A stretch of DNA of 6,001 bases from an uncultured Klebsiella sp. (GTDB taxonomy: Bacteria > Pseudomonadota > Gammaproteobacteria > Enterobacterales > Enterobacteriaceae): positions 1-6,001 of the forward strand of contig CABUCP010000221.1 in NCBI GenBank assembly GCA_902490055.1. Direction: 5' to 3'. A program made the translations under genes and the position numbers. The first letter of the stretch is position 1. The number at the start of each line of letters is the position of its first letter. The notes under the pieces were generated by a model, which saw nothing but the letters and a program-made list of their open reading frames with translations, ran no database searches and was not told the origin of the DNA. Below, one piece after another: positions 1 through 5,944 of this stretch.

Positions 1-12
1 ATTATCATTTGC
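1..12. promoter_or_regulatory. Possible Fur box, cut by the window edge
   Basis: The first nine bases, ATTATCATT, match the inner part of the Fur consensus read on one strand (GATTATCATTATC), and 10 of bases 1-12 fit. The rest of the site would lie left of the window. The E. coli homologue of the downstream gene (yqjH/nfeF) is known to be repressed by Fur with iron, so a Fur site is expected here. Only part of the site is visible, so this is a modest call. Confidence 0.4.
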
Positions 13-20
13 ACTGATTT

Positions 21-32
21 TAGATATATCTA
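21..32. promoter_or_regulatory. Perfect 12-bp palindrome, candidate YqjI-type operator over the nfeF promoter
   Basis: TAGATATATCTA is a perfect inverted repeat ending 25 bp before the nfeF start codon. In E. coli the PadR-family regulator YqjI, encoded divergently from yqjH, represses both genes and responds to nickel, so an operator is expected about here. The palindrome overlaps a weak possible -10 (TATATC, 25-30) that lies 17 bp after a weak -35 (TTATCA, 2-7), which would suit repression by blocking RNA polymerase. Assigning it to YqjI is inference, because I do not recall the exact YqjI consensus, and AT-rich palindromes also occur by chance. Confidence 0.4.
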
Positions 33-57
33 TTTACCTTTACCAAGGCGACGACGG

Positions 58-831
58 ATGACAACAATCAATCAACCAAAATACCCGCAGCGCGTGCGTA
101 ACGAGCTACGTTTCCGTGAGTTAAGCGTGCTGCGCGTTGAGCGTATCGGCCAGGCGTTCCAGCGGATCGTGCTGGGCGGCGAGGCGCTCGACGGTTTTGT
201 TTCTCAGGGCTTTGACGATCATACCAAACTGTTTTTCCCACAGGCGGGCAGCGTATTTACGCCGCCGCAAGTGACCGACGAAGGCATTAACTGGGGCGAG
301 GGAGTGCGCCCGGCGACCCGCGACTACACGCCGCTGTACGATGCCGAACGCCACGAGCTGGCTTACGATTTTTATATCCACGATGGTGGAATAGCCAGCC
401 GCTGGGCGCTGGAAGCACAAGTGGGCGATACGCTGGTAATCGGCGGGCCGCGCGGCTCGCTGGTGGTGCCGGAAGATTATGCCTGGCAGCTCTACGTTTG
501 CGATGAGTCTGGTATGCCGGCGCTGCGCCGTCGTCTGCTCGGATTACGCCAGCTGCCGGTGGCGCCGCAGGTGACGGCCATCGTCACCATCGCGGAGGCT
601 TCGTATAAAGATTATCTGGCGGATTTAGACGGCTTTAATATCGAATGGGTGGTCGGCCACAACCCGGCGTTCGTTGCCGAGCGCCTAGCGCAGGTCAAGG
701 TGCCGTCAGAAGATTATTTCATCTGGCTGACCGGAGAAGGCGCGGTGGTGAAATCGCTACTGGCGCGCTTTGAGGAACCGAGTATCGATCAGCAGCTGGT
801 GCGTTCGCAGGCGTACTGGCATAGCAAATAA
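58..831 (+). CDS. nfeF: NADPH-dependent ferric-chelate reductase, siderophore-interacting protein (NfeF/YqjH)
   Basis: This cytoplasmic flavoprotein reduces iron(III) held by siderophores and other chelates, releasing iron(II) and helping iron homeostasis under nickel stress. The 257-residue protein is close in length and sequence to E. coli YqjH (254 aa). The N-terminal FAD-binding barrel carries RDYT at 88-91, then GGIASRWA at 110-117 and GGPRGS at 129-134. The C-terminal NADPH-binding part has CDESGMPA at 148-155 and TGEG at 225-228, and the protein ends with the family's YWH signature (253-255). Lys57 and Arg132 align with K55 and R130, recalled as important for ferric-siderophore reduction in E. 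coli YqjH. The ATG is preceded by AAGG at 45-48, nine bases away, and the N-terminus lines up with YqjH. The gene converges on the dha genes and is functionally unrelated to them. It shows no truncation. Confidence 0.95.
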   Translation: MTTINQPKYPQRVRNELRFRELSVLRVERIGQAFQRIVLGGEALDGFVSQGFDDHTKLFFPQAGSVFTPPQVTDEGINWGEGVRPATRDYTPLYDAERHELAYDFYIHDGGIASRWALEAQVGDTLVIGGPRGSLVVPEDYAWQLYVCDESGMPALRRRLLGLRQLPVAPQVTAIVTIAEASYKDYLADLDGFNIEWVVGHNPAFVAERLAQVKVPSEDYFIWLTGEGAVVKSLLARFEEPSIDQQLVRSQAYWHSK

Positions 832-837
832 TCGATA

Positions 838-868
838 GAACGGTAAACCCGGATGGCGGCTACCGTTC
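838..868. terminator. Hairpin after nfeF with a REP-like loop
   Basis: GAACGGTA (838-845) pairs perfectly with TACCGTTC (861-868) across a 15-nt loop containing CCCGGATGGCGGC, a motif typical of enterobacterial REP (PU) elements. It starts six bases after the nfeF stop codon, in a convergent gap. No clear T-run follows, so it may protect mRNA 3' ends or help bidirectional termination rather than act as a classic intrinsic terminator. Confidence 0.45.
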
Positions 869-879
869 GGTGCTGTTAG

Positions 880-909
880 GTAGCCCCGGTAAGCGCAGCG
901 CCACCGGGT
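880..909 (-). repeat. REP-like (PU) palindromic element between convergent genes
   Basis: Read on the minus strand, CCCGGTGGCGCTGCGCTTAC continues to a closing GGG, a form common in Klebsiella and related REP units. CCCGGT (885-890) pairs with ACCGGG (903-908) around a GCGC-rich middle. It begins a few bases beyond the stop codon of the ATP-dependent DHA kinase and is opposed to the REP-like hairpin at 838-868, so the pair resembles a small BIME. REP units at gene ends usually stabilise mRNA or assist Rho-dependent termination. Family membership rests on motif memory. Confidence 0.6.
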
Positions 910-914
910 GAGGT

Positions 915-2564
915 TTAGCGTTCCGCCAGCGCCTTAAACACCATCGCCACCGCGTGAGCGCCGGGGTCCATATTGCCGAGCAGGCTCTCGCTGTTGAGAT
1001 AGGAGGCGCGCCCGGCGCCGGCTTTGCTCGACTGGCAGGTACGATCCGCGCCGGCCTGCGCTGCGGTAAAGGCCGCCTGCAGGTTACCCGGTTCGGCGAG
1101 CAGCGCCGCCAGCGCCGGCTGCAGGGCGTCGATCATCGTGCGGTCGCCCTCGTCGGCGCCGCCGTAGAACTTCATCTGCCCCAGACCGGCGTTCAGCGCT
1201 TCGGCCACGCTGGCCCCTTGCTCCAGCTTCTGTCCGGCGGCGGTGAAGAAGATCGACATCAATACGCCGCTCGAACCCCCCATCACCACCGTCAGGCGTT
1301 CGCCAATCAGCGCGAACAGCGTCGGCAGATCGTTTAACGGCAGCTGCCGGCGTTGGAACAGGTCGGCAATTTCGCGCGCGCCGGCGGCGAAGGTGGAGCC
1401 GGTATCGCCGTCGCCCACTTTGGCGTCCAGCGCGTTGAGATGGGCTTCGAGGCCGGAGAGCGTGCTGGTCACCTGCGCCACGTAATCGCCAACCTGCGGG
1501 TTGGCCGATGGCGTAAAGGCGACGCGCGCGCTGGCAAGCGCGGACGGCATAACGTTAATCGCCCGCGGCTGTACCGGTTTCTGCCAGCTGGCGGTTTCGA
1601 CATCCGACAGCAGCGCCTTTTCAATACTCTCTTCCAGCACTATGGTGGTCAGCGAGAAACCTTTCATATCCAGCGCCGTTACCAGCGAAGCCGGGCCGAT
1701 CAGCCAGTCAACGCGCGCGTGCAGCGGGGTATTAGCGAGTTCGCGGGTCAGAATCGCCATCTCGGCTACCGACACGCCGCCGAGGTTATTGAGCATCACC
1801 GCCAGGCGGCCGGTTTCAGGTAGGGTAGCGGTCAGCTTCTCTACCATAATCTGCATGATTTCCGCGCTGTTATGGGTCGCGATCGTCGAGGCTCCCGGCT
1901 CGCCGTGGATGCCCATCCCCAGTTCGGCGTGGCCGGGCTGATGGCGCGGCGCGCTTTCCGCTTCCTGCGGCAGGTGACAGCTGGCCAGCGCCACCCCGAT
2001 GCTGGCGGTGTGGTTGGCGGCGTATTGCGCTTCGCGCAGGACGGTGGCGAGGTTAAAGCCGCGCTCGGCGAAGTAGCCCGCCACCTTATGCACCAGAATA
2101 GTCCCGGCGATACCGCGCGGCTGCTTGTTATCCGGCAGCGAAATATCATCGCCGACGATCAGCATTTCCACGTTGTAGCCGAGACGGCGAGCTTTCTCCG
2201 CCGCGAGGCCGAAGTTAAGGCGGTCGCCGGTATAGTTTTTGACGATTAGCAGGCAGCCCGCTTCACCGGTTACCGCCTGAATCGCGGTGAGTACCGCGTC
2301 GACGCTCGGCGAGGCGAACAGATCGCCGCAGACCGCGGCGGTCAGCATGCCTTTACCAATAAAGCCAACGTGCGCCGGTTCATGGCCGGAGCCGCCGCCG
2401 GAAATCACCGCCACGTTGTTTTTATTCAGATCGCGGCGCACCACCACGCGGATGGCCGGGTCGCTCTCCAGGCGGGCGAGGTTGTTCCACGGGCTGGCAA
2501 TAATGGTTCCCTCGATCACATCGTTGACGAGGTTGGCGCGCTGGTTAAAAAAGAATTGAGACAT
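915..2564 (-). CDS. dhaK: ATP-dependent dihydroxyacetone kinase (fused DhaK-DhaL domains, DHAK I)
   Basis: This cytoplasmic enzyme (EC 2.7.1.29) phosphorylates dihydroxyacetone with ATP to give DHA phosphate, the last step of the oxidative branch of glycerol fermentation. The 549 residues closely match the C. freundii kinase (552 aa), but the last few residues differ. The N-terminal K domain has GGGSGHEP at 56-63, KNYTGD at 109-114 and GIHGEPG at 218-224, whose His220 binds the substrate as a covalent hemiaminal. The C-terminal L domain holds the nucleotide with LDAKVGDGDTGS at 379-390 (Asp380, Asp385 and Asp387 bind Mg), GGSSG at 429-433, GDRTMID at 473-479 and DPGA at 533-536. A good SD (AGGA) supports the ATG. 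It lies 74 bp downstream of dhaM on the same strand, so it may be read from the dhaKLM promoter, possibly attenuated by the intervening hairpin. The literature also uses the name dhaK for this enzyme, although it is distinct from the PTS subunit DhaK further upstream in this window. Confidence 0.97.
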   Translation of the reverse strand: MSQFFFNQRANLVNDVIEGTIIASPWNNLARLESDPAIRVVVRRDLNKNNVAVISGGGSGHEPAHVGFIGKGMLTAAVCGDLFASPSVDAVLTAIQAVTGEAGCLLIVKNYTGDRLNFGLAAEKARRLGYNVEMLIVGDDISLPDNKQPRGIAGTILVHKVAGYFAERGFNLATVLREAQYAANHTASIGVALASCHLPQEAESAPRHQPGHAELGMGIHGEPGASTIATHNSAEIMQIMVEKLTATLPETGRLAVMLNNLGGVSVAEMAILTRELANTPLHARVDWLIGPASLVTALDMKGFSLTTIVLEESIEKALLSDVETASWQKPVQPRAINVMPSALASARVAFTPSANPQVGDYVAQVTSTLSGLEAHLNALDAKVGDGDTGSTFAAGAREIADLFQRRQLPLNDLPTLFALIGERLTVVMGGSSGVLMSIFFTAAGQKLEQGASVAEALNAGLGQMKFYGGADEGDRTMIDALQPALAALLAEPGNLQAAFTAAQAGADRTCQSSKAGAGRASYLNSESLLGNMDPGAHAVAMVFKALAER

Positions 2565-2570
2565 AGTGGT

Positions 2571-2574
2571 TCCT
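2571..2574 (-). promoter_or_regulatory. Shine-Dalgarno of the ATP-dependent DHA kinase
   Basis: On the minus strand AGGA lies six bases before the ATG at 2564. It fixes the start of the kinase, whose first residues (MSQFFFNQR) also match the C. freundii enzyme. Confidence 0.75.
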
Positions 2575-2596
2575 GAAGAGTAAGCGAAAACTCACC

Positions 2597-2618
2597 CTCC
2601 GGAGGCGGGCCTCCGGAG
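2597..2618 (-). terminator. Strong hairpin between dhaM and the ATP-dependent DHA kinase (terminator, attenuator or mRNA boundary)
   Basis: CTCCGGAGGC (2597-2606) and GCCTCCGGAG (2609-2618) form a perfect, very GC-rich 10-bp inverted repeat with a 2-base centre; in RNA the innermost pair would probably open. It starts 21 bases after the dhaM stop. On the minus strand it is followed by GGTGAGTTTTCG, so a run of four T lies seven bases away, too short and too far for a textbook intrinsic terminator. Likely roles are partial termination or a barrier to 3' decay that sets dhaKLM and ATP-kinase levels apart. Each arm is built on the self-complementary octamer CTCCGGAG. Confidence 0.6.
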
Positions 2619-2638
2619 TGGTAGCGGTCAACGTAAAT

Positions 2639-4057
2639 TTAGTGGCGGATAAGGCGTTGGTTGCGCGTATCGATCGCGATGGCCTCGCCGGGCTGAATAT
2701 TATTCAGCGCTTCACCCTGCTGGCAGAGCCATGCGATCCCCGCCGCGCGGGCGATAATCGCGCCGTGGGCCTGCTCGCTGCCGTCGCGCAGGCACAGGCC
2801 GGTGACCAGGCGGGTATCTAACTGAAGGACGGTCGACGGGAAGATATTGTCGGCGATAATAATCGTCGGCTCGTCGGGGGTCGGCAGCGCCTCCTTAATA
2901 CCCTGCAGATGGCGCAGCGTGCGCTGCAGAATATCGTCGATATCGATATAGCGCGCCTGCAGATAGGCGTCATCCAGCTGACGATACTGCTGGCTGAGCT
3001 CCATCAGCACCTGAGACCATGCCCATTCCGCCGTGCACTGTTCGGTGAGCAGGCGATCGTTAGCGGCATCAAACAGATCGTCATCGTCGAGCAGGGTGTG
3101 GTGACCGGCGAAGATCGCCGCGATATCGGCGTTAAATTTGTTTTCCGCCAGCTCGGTCAGCGCGTTGAGATCGGCCAGCGTCTGGTCGATCGCCTGGCGC
3201 AGGCGCTGCTGCTCGCGGGCGATGTCGGCGGCGGAGGGAACGACCGGTTGAATGAGGGCCAGCGGATAAAGCAGCGCGGCGCCTTCAACACGTGCAGGTA
3301 TGGCGGGTTCCGCTGTCGGTTGCGCCTGCGGCGACTCGCCAAAGTTATCGGCGGCCAGCGCCTGAAATGCCGCCAGCGCCGCATCGGCGTCCGGCCCGCG
3401 CGCCAGCAGGCGCAGCTTATCGTGGCGCCGCACCTGCAGCAGGGCGATTTGGTTGAGACTGTCTGGCGTCACGCACTTGCCGTTTTTTTCCAGCACCAGA
3501 TCGGCGTTAAAGCCGGCCAGCGCGGCCACCAGCTTCGACGCCGGGCGTACGTGCAGGCCGTTGTGATTATTAACAATGACCGAAACCGATTTGGCGTCGC
3601 CGGCATCGGCAAGTGTCGGGGCGGCGGCGTCAGGCGTATGCGAAGGTAAACCCAACTGTACCCGCTTGGCTTCCAGGGCGTTCATGGCATCGGCGATAAC
3701 TTTGTCGATCCCGGCGCCGGAAGCGGCGCTGACGGTGGCCGCCAGCGTCCCTTCGACCAGCGGCGCGGCGCACAGTCGCACTTTGGCGGCAATCGCCGGA
3801 TCCAGCAGATCGAGCGCGGTTTCGGCGCTGAGCAGGGCGCTACCGATATCCATCATCACCAATACGTGGTCGGTATCGGCGACGGATTCGATCGCTTCCA
3901 TGACTTTTATTGGATCGGTGCCGATCGGGCTGTCGGGATCGTCGATCCCGGCGGCGATCGCCAGCTTGCAGCCATCGTTCATTAACATCTGCCGGGCCAG
4001 TTCTCCGACACCTTCGCCCAGCCGGGCGCTATGAGAAACAATAACCAGGTTTACCAT
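2639..4057 (-). CDS. dhaM: PTS phosphotransferase subunit DhaM of the PEP-dependent DHA kinase (EIIA-HPr-EI fusion)
   Basis: DhaM passes phosphate from the general PTS (PEP, EI, HPr) to the ADP permanently bound on DhaL, regenerating ATP in place; it acts in the cytoplasm (EC 2.7.1.121 complex). Its 472 residues equal the E. coli length. Three domains are visible. A mannose-type EIIA domain (about 1-135) has phospho-acceptor His9 in VSHSARLGEG. An HPr-like domain (about 157-243) has His169 in NGLHVRPAS. A truncated EI-like domain (about 255-472) has GHHTLLDD at 318-325 and His431 in AHGAIIARAAGIAW. The two linkers (about 138-155 and 241-258) are rich in Ala, Pro and Asp. The truncated EI part lacks the PEP-binding half of real EI, so it cannot use PEP directly. 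The ATG has an AAGGAA SD that overlaps the dhaL stop, leaving a 10-bp gap. Confidence 0.97.
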   Translation of the reverse strand: MVNLVIVSHSARLGEGVGELARQMLMNDGCKLAIAAGIDDPDSPIGTDPIKVMEAIESVADTDHVLVMMDIGSALLSAETALDLLDPAIAAKVRLCAAPLVEGTLAATVSAASGAGIDKVIADAMNALEAKRVQLGLPSHTPDAAAPTLADAGDAKSVSVIVNNHNGLHVRPASKLVAALAGFNADLVLEKNGKCVTPDSLNQIALLQVRRHDKLRLLARGPDADAALAAFQALAADNFGESPQAQPTAEPAIPARVEGAALLYPLALIQPVVPSAADIAREQQRLRQAIDQTLADLNALTELAENKFNADIAAIFAGHHTLLDDDDLFDAANDRLLTEQCTAEWAWSQVLMELSQQYRQLDDAYLQARYIDIDDILQRTLRHLQGIKEALPTPDEPTIIIADNIFPSTVLQLDTRLVTGLCLRDGSEQAHGAIIARAAGIAWLCQQGEALNNIQPGEAIAIDTRNQRLIRH

Positions 4058-4061
4058 CGCG

Positions 4062-4070
4062 ATTTCCTTA
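4062..4070 (-). promoter_or_regulatory. dhaL stop codon embedded in the dhaM Shine-Dalgarno
   Basis: Read on the minus strand the junction is TAAGGAAATCGCGATG: the dhaL stop TAA forms the first part of the TAAGGA ribosome-binding site, and the dhaM ATG follows 10 bases after the stop. This layout favours translational coupling by ribosomes finishing dhaL. The coupling itself is inference. Confidence 0.75.
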
Positions 4071-4700
4071 CTCTTTGGCGGCGGCAGCCAGCATCTGAAC
4101 CATAAACATCACCGAAGTCGCGCCCGGATCCTGATGCCCGATGCTGCGCTCGCCGAGATAGCTGGCGCGGCCTTTACGCGCCTGCATGGTGATGGTGGCC
4201 TGAGCGGCGCGCTCGGCCACTTCGCAGGCGGCATCCAGCGCGGCAGGGATAGACAGATGCTGCTCGCTGGAATGACGCAGGGATTCGACTACAGGCAGCC
4301 AGACGTCGCACATCGTCTTATCGCCTGGTTCCGCTTTACCGCGGTTAACCACGCCGTCCGCGCCTTCGCGGATCATCTGATACAGCTCGTCGAGCGTCAG
4401 GCTCTGGTGCGCCTGGGTAACCTGGGCGGCGCGAATAAAGAAGGTGCCAAACAGCGGGCCGCTGGCGCCGCCGACGTTGGAGAGCAGTGTCATCCCGGTA
4501 TTTTTGAGGATAAAGCCGATATCTTTATCGGCGATCGACGGCAGCTTTTCGACGACTTTGCTAAAGCCGCGGTGCATATTGAGGCCGTGGTCGGCATCGC
4601 CGATCTCTTTATCGAGGCCGGTAAGAAAATCGCTCTGGGTGGTGAAAATGTCGCCGCAGCGGTACAGCCAGTCGACGATTTGCGTTCTGTTCAGTGACAT
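4068..4700 (-). CDS. dhaL: ADP-binding subunit DhaL of the PEP-dependent DHA kinase
   Basis: DhaL holds ADP/ATP as a cofactor that does not exchange; DhaM phosphorylates the ADP, and the resulting ATP phosphorylates DHA bound on DhaK. The 210 residues equal the E. coli length. Mg-binding Asp30, Asp35 and Asp37 sit in LDKEIGDADHG, and nucleotide-binding segments follow: GGASG at 77-81, GDKTMCD at 126-132, KGRASYLGER at 176-185 and DPGA at 191-194. The same motifs recur in the C-terminal half of the ATP-dependent kinase downstream, showing common ancestry. In E. coli ADP-loaded DhaL also activates the regulator DhaR. The start has an AAGGAG SD that overlaps the dhaK stop. No defects were seen. 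Confidence 0.97.
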   Translation of the reverse strand: MSLNRTQIVDWLYRCGDIFTTQSDFLTGLDKEIGDADHGLNMHRGFSKVVEKLPSIADKDIGFILKNTGMTLLSNVGGASGPLFGTFFIRAAQVTQAHQSLTLDELYQMIREGADGVVNRGKAEPGDKTMCDVWLPVVESLRHSSEQHLSIPAALDAACEVAERAAQATITMQARKGRASYLGERSIGHQDPGATSVMFMVQMLAAAAKE

Positions 4701-4705
4701 GTTGT

Positions 4706-4713
4706 GCTCCTTA
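4706..4713 (-). promoter_or_regulatory. dhaK stop codon embedded in the dhaL Shine-Dalgarno
   Basis: On the minus strand the junction is TAAGGAGCACAACATG: the dhaK stop TAA runs directly into the GGAG of a near-perfect ribosome-binding site, and the dhaL ATG follows 10 bases after the stop. Spacing and design match the dhaL/dhaM junction, which suggests coupled synthesis of the subunits. Confidence 0.78.
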
Positions 4714-5781
4714 TTTTCCCCAGTTTAGCGCCGGGGTATGGACCGGGGCGTCCCATAACGCCAGCGTGTCATCATCGACTTTCAGCAGGGTGATGGAGAA
4801 GCCCGCCATATCCAGCGAGGTACAGTAGCTGCCGATGAGGTTGCGTTCGATAACGATGCCGGTCGCTTCGCAGCGCTGGGCGAGGCGGTTATAAACGCCA
4901 TACAGTTCAGAAAGCGGAGTGGCGCCGAGGTTGTTGACCAGCGCGATAACGCGATCGCCGTTTTGCAGCGCGGTTTTGCTCTGTTTCACTTCCTGCCATG
5001 CGCCCTTAACGTTATCCCACTGGCGCAACGTGCGGCTGTATACGCCGTTTTCCAGCAGGGTATCGAACATCTCATCGACGGTTTGATCGAGCGAGCTGAA
5101 GCGACGGCGGTCGATGCCAGGCTCGCCGTGGATACCGACGCCGAACTCCATTTCGTCGTCCTTCAGGGTAAAAGAAGGCTGCCCGGCGGCCGGTACGGTA
5201 CAGGCGCCGAGAGCGATGCCAATCGAGTGGCCAAGGTTATTTAAACGGCGGCCCAGTTCGGCACAGGCTTCCAGCGAGTCACCGCGTTCGGCGGCGGCGC
5301 CGACCAGTTTTTCAATCAGGACGGTATTGGCGACGCCGCGGCGTCCGGCGGTGTAGAGGCTGTCTTTTACCGCCACATCGTCATCGATCACCACGGTGGT
5401 GACCTTGACGCCGCTTTCGTGCAACAGCTCGGTGGCGGTCTCAAAATTCAAAATATCGCCGGTATAGTTTTTGATAATCAGCAGGACGCCTTCGCCGCCG
5501 TCGATCTGCATCGCGCATTCGAACATTTTGTCCGGCGTCGGCGAGGTGAAGATTTCGCCCGGGCAGGCGCCGGAGAGCATGCCCTGGCCGATATAGCCGC
5601 AGTGCATCGGTTCATGCCCGCTGCCGCCGCCGGAGAGCAGCGCCACTTTCCCCGCCACCGGCGCGTCGGCGCGGGTCACGTATACCGGGTCCTGGTGCAA
5701 CGTCAGTTCAGGATGCGCCTTCGCCAGGCCGATAAGCTGTTCGCTCAGTACATCTTCCACACGGTTAATCAGTTTTTTCAT
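4711..5781 (-). CDS. dhaK: Dihydroxyacetone-binding subunit DhaK of the PEP-dependent DHA kinase
   Basis: DhaK binds DHA covalently and presents it to ATP on DhaL, giving DHA phosphate. The 356 residues equal the E. coli length. GGGSGHEP at 51-58 includes His56, KNYTGD at 104-109 ends in Asp109, and GIHGEPG at 216-222 contains His218, the residue that forms the hemiaminal; His56 and Asp109 assist catalysis. The protein ends in LNWGK as in E. coli. In E. coli DHA-free DhaK also binds and inhibits the activator DhaR, so this protein is probably a sensor as well as an enzyme subunit. It is the first gene of the minus-strand cluster. The ATG has GGAG at 5790-5793, eight bases away, and the N-terminus aligns with E. 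coli DhaK. It is paralogous to residues 1-330 or so of the ATP-dependent kinase. Confidence 0.97.
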   Translation of the reverse strand: MKKLINRVEDVLSEQLIGLAKAHPELTLHQDPVYVTRADAPVAGKVALLSGGGSGHEPMHCGYIGQGMLSGACPGEIFTSPTPDKMFECAMQIDGGEGVLLIIKNYTGDILNFETATELLHESGVKVTTVVIDDDVAVKDSLYTAGRRGVANTVLIEKLVGAAAERGDSLEACAELGRRLNNLGHSIGIALGACTVPAAGQPSFTLKDDEMEFGVGIHGEPGIDRRRFSSLDQTVDEMFDTLLENGVYSRTLRQWDNVKGAWQEVKQSKTALQNGDRVIALVNNLGATPLSELYGVYNRLAQRCEATGIVIERNLIGSYCTSLDMAGFSITLLKVDDDTLALWDAPVHTPALNWGK

Positions 5782-5805
5782 TATTTATGCTCCGTAGGAG
5801 AGGGT

Positions 5806-5839
5806 CGATGCCGCTTCTCTATTTTGAAGGCGGGCATCG
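5806..5839 (-). other. Stem-loop in the dhaK leader, close to the start codon
   Basis: CGATGCCGCTTC (5806-5817) pairs with GAAGGCGGGCATCG (5826-5839), giving about 12 pairs with two single-base bulges and an 8-nt A/T-rich loop. In the minus-strand transcript it ends 12 bases before the GGAG of the dhaK ribosome-binding site. No T-run follows, so it is not an intrinsic terminator. It might shield the 5' end from decay or affect ribosome access. Function is unknown. Confidence 0.4.
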
Positions 5840-5848
5840 TGTAGGGGT

Positions 5849-5874
5849 ATCGCCTTTAAGGGTAGTCCGGCGAT
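5849..5874 (-). other. Second, smaller stem-loop in the dhaK leader
   Basis: ATCGCC (5849-5854) is the exact reverse complement of GGCGAT (5869-5874), separated by 14 bases. With the hairpin at 5806-5839 it would give a leader of about 128 nt with two stems, if the proposed promoter is right. A 6-bp stem with a 14-nt loop is weak and could be chance. Confidence 0.25.
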
Positions 5875-5915
5875 GTATTGATTCTGGCTGAGCTGGCGCA
5901 AAATAAAATGCCGAT

Positions 5916-5944
5916 AAAATAGGTTTCATAACGGAACGTGGAAA
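5916..5944 (-). promoter_or_regulatory. Candidate sigma-70 promoter for dhaKLM
   Basis: On the minus strand a -35 of TTTCCA (5944-5939) and a -10 of TATTTT (5921-5916) are separated by exactly 17 bp, each matching consensus at four of six positions. Transcription would start near 5909, giving a leader of about 128 nt. The weak hexamers suit an activator-dependent promoter, as known for dhaKLM of E. coli, where DhaR activates a sigma-70 promoter. The palindrome centred at 5961 would sit near -52. The AT-rich surroundings contain other possible -10 hexamers. Confidence 0.45.

Noticed and set aside
1353..1823. Plus-strand open frames opposite the ATP-dependent kinase (also at 954-1337, 1501-1941 and 1872-2249)
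   Set aside because: All are antisense to a well-supported kinase and have shadow-like composition; none resembles a known family.
2909..3649. 246-codon plus-strand open frame opposite dhaM
   Set aside because: It lies wholly within dhaM, has the Arg/Gln/Val-rich composition of a GC-rich antisense shadow, and shows no recognisable domain. DhaM is certain on the other strand.
2639..4057. DhaM considered as a broken or truncated PTS Enzyme I
   Set aside because: The EI-like part is short, but this is normal for DhaM; the total length equals E. coli DhaM and all three active-site histidines are present.
4134..4697. 187-codon plus-strand frame opposite dhaL
   Set aside because: It covers almost exactly the dhaL gene in reverse, which is typical of an antisense shadow in GC-rich DNA, and no protein family is recognised.
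5898..5912. Possible sigma-54 promoter (GG ... GC on the minus strand) before dhaK, tempting because DhaR resembles sigma-54 activators
   Set aside because: The GG and GC pairs are separated by 11 bases rather than the required 10, and the flanking bases fit poorly. E. coli DhaR is known to act at a sigma-70 promoter.
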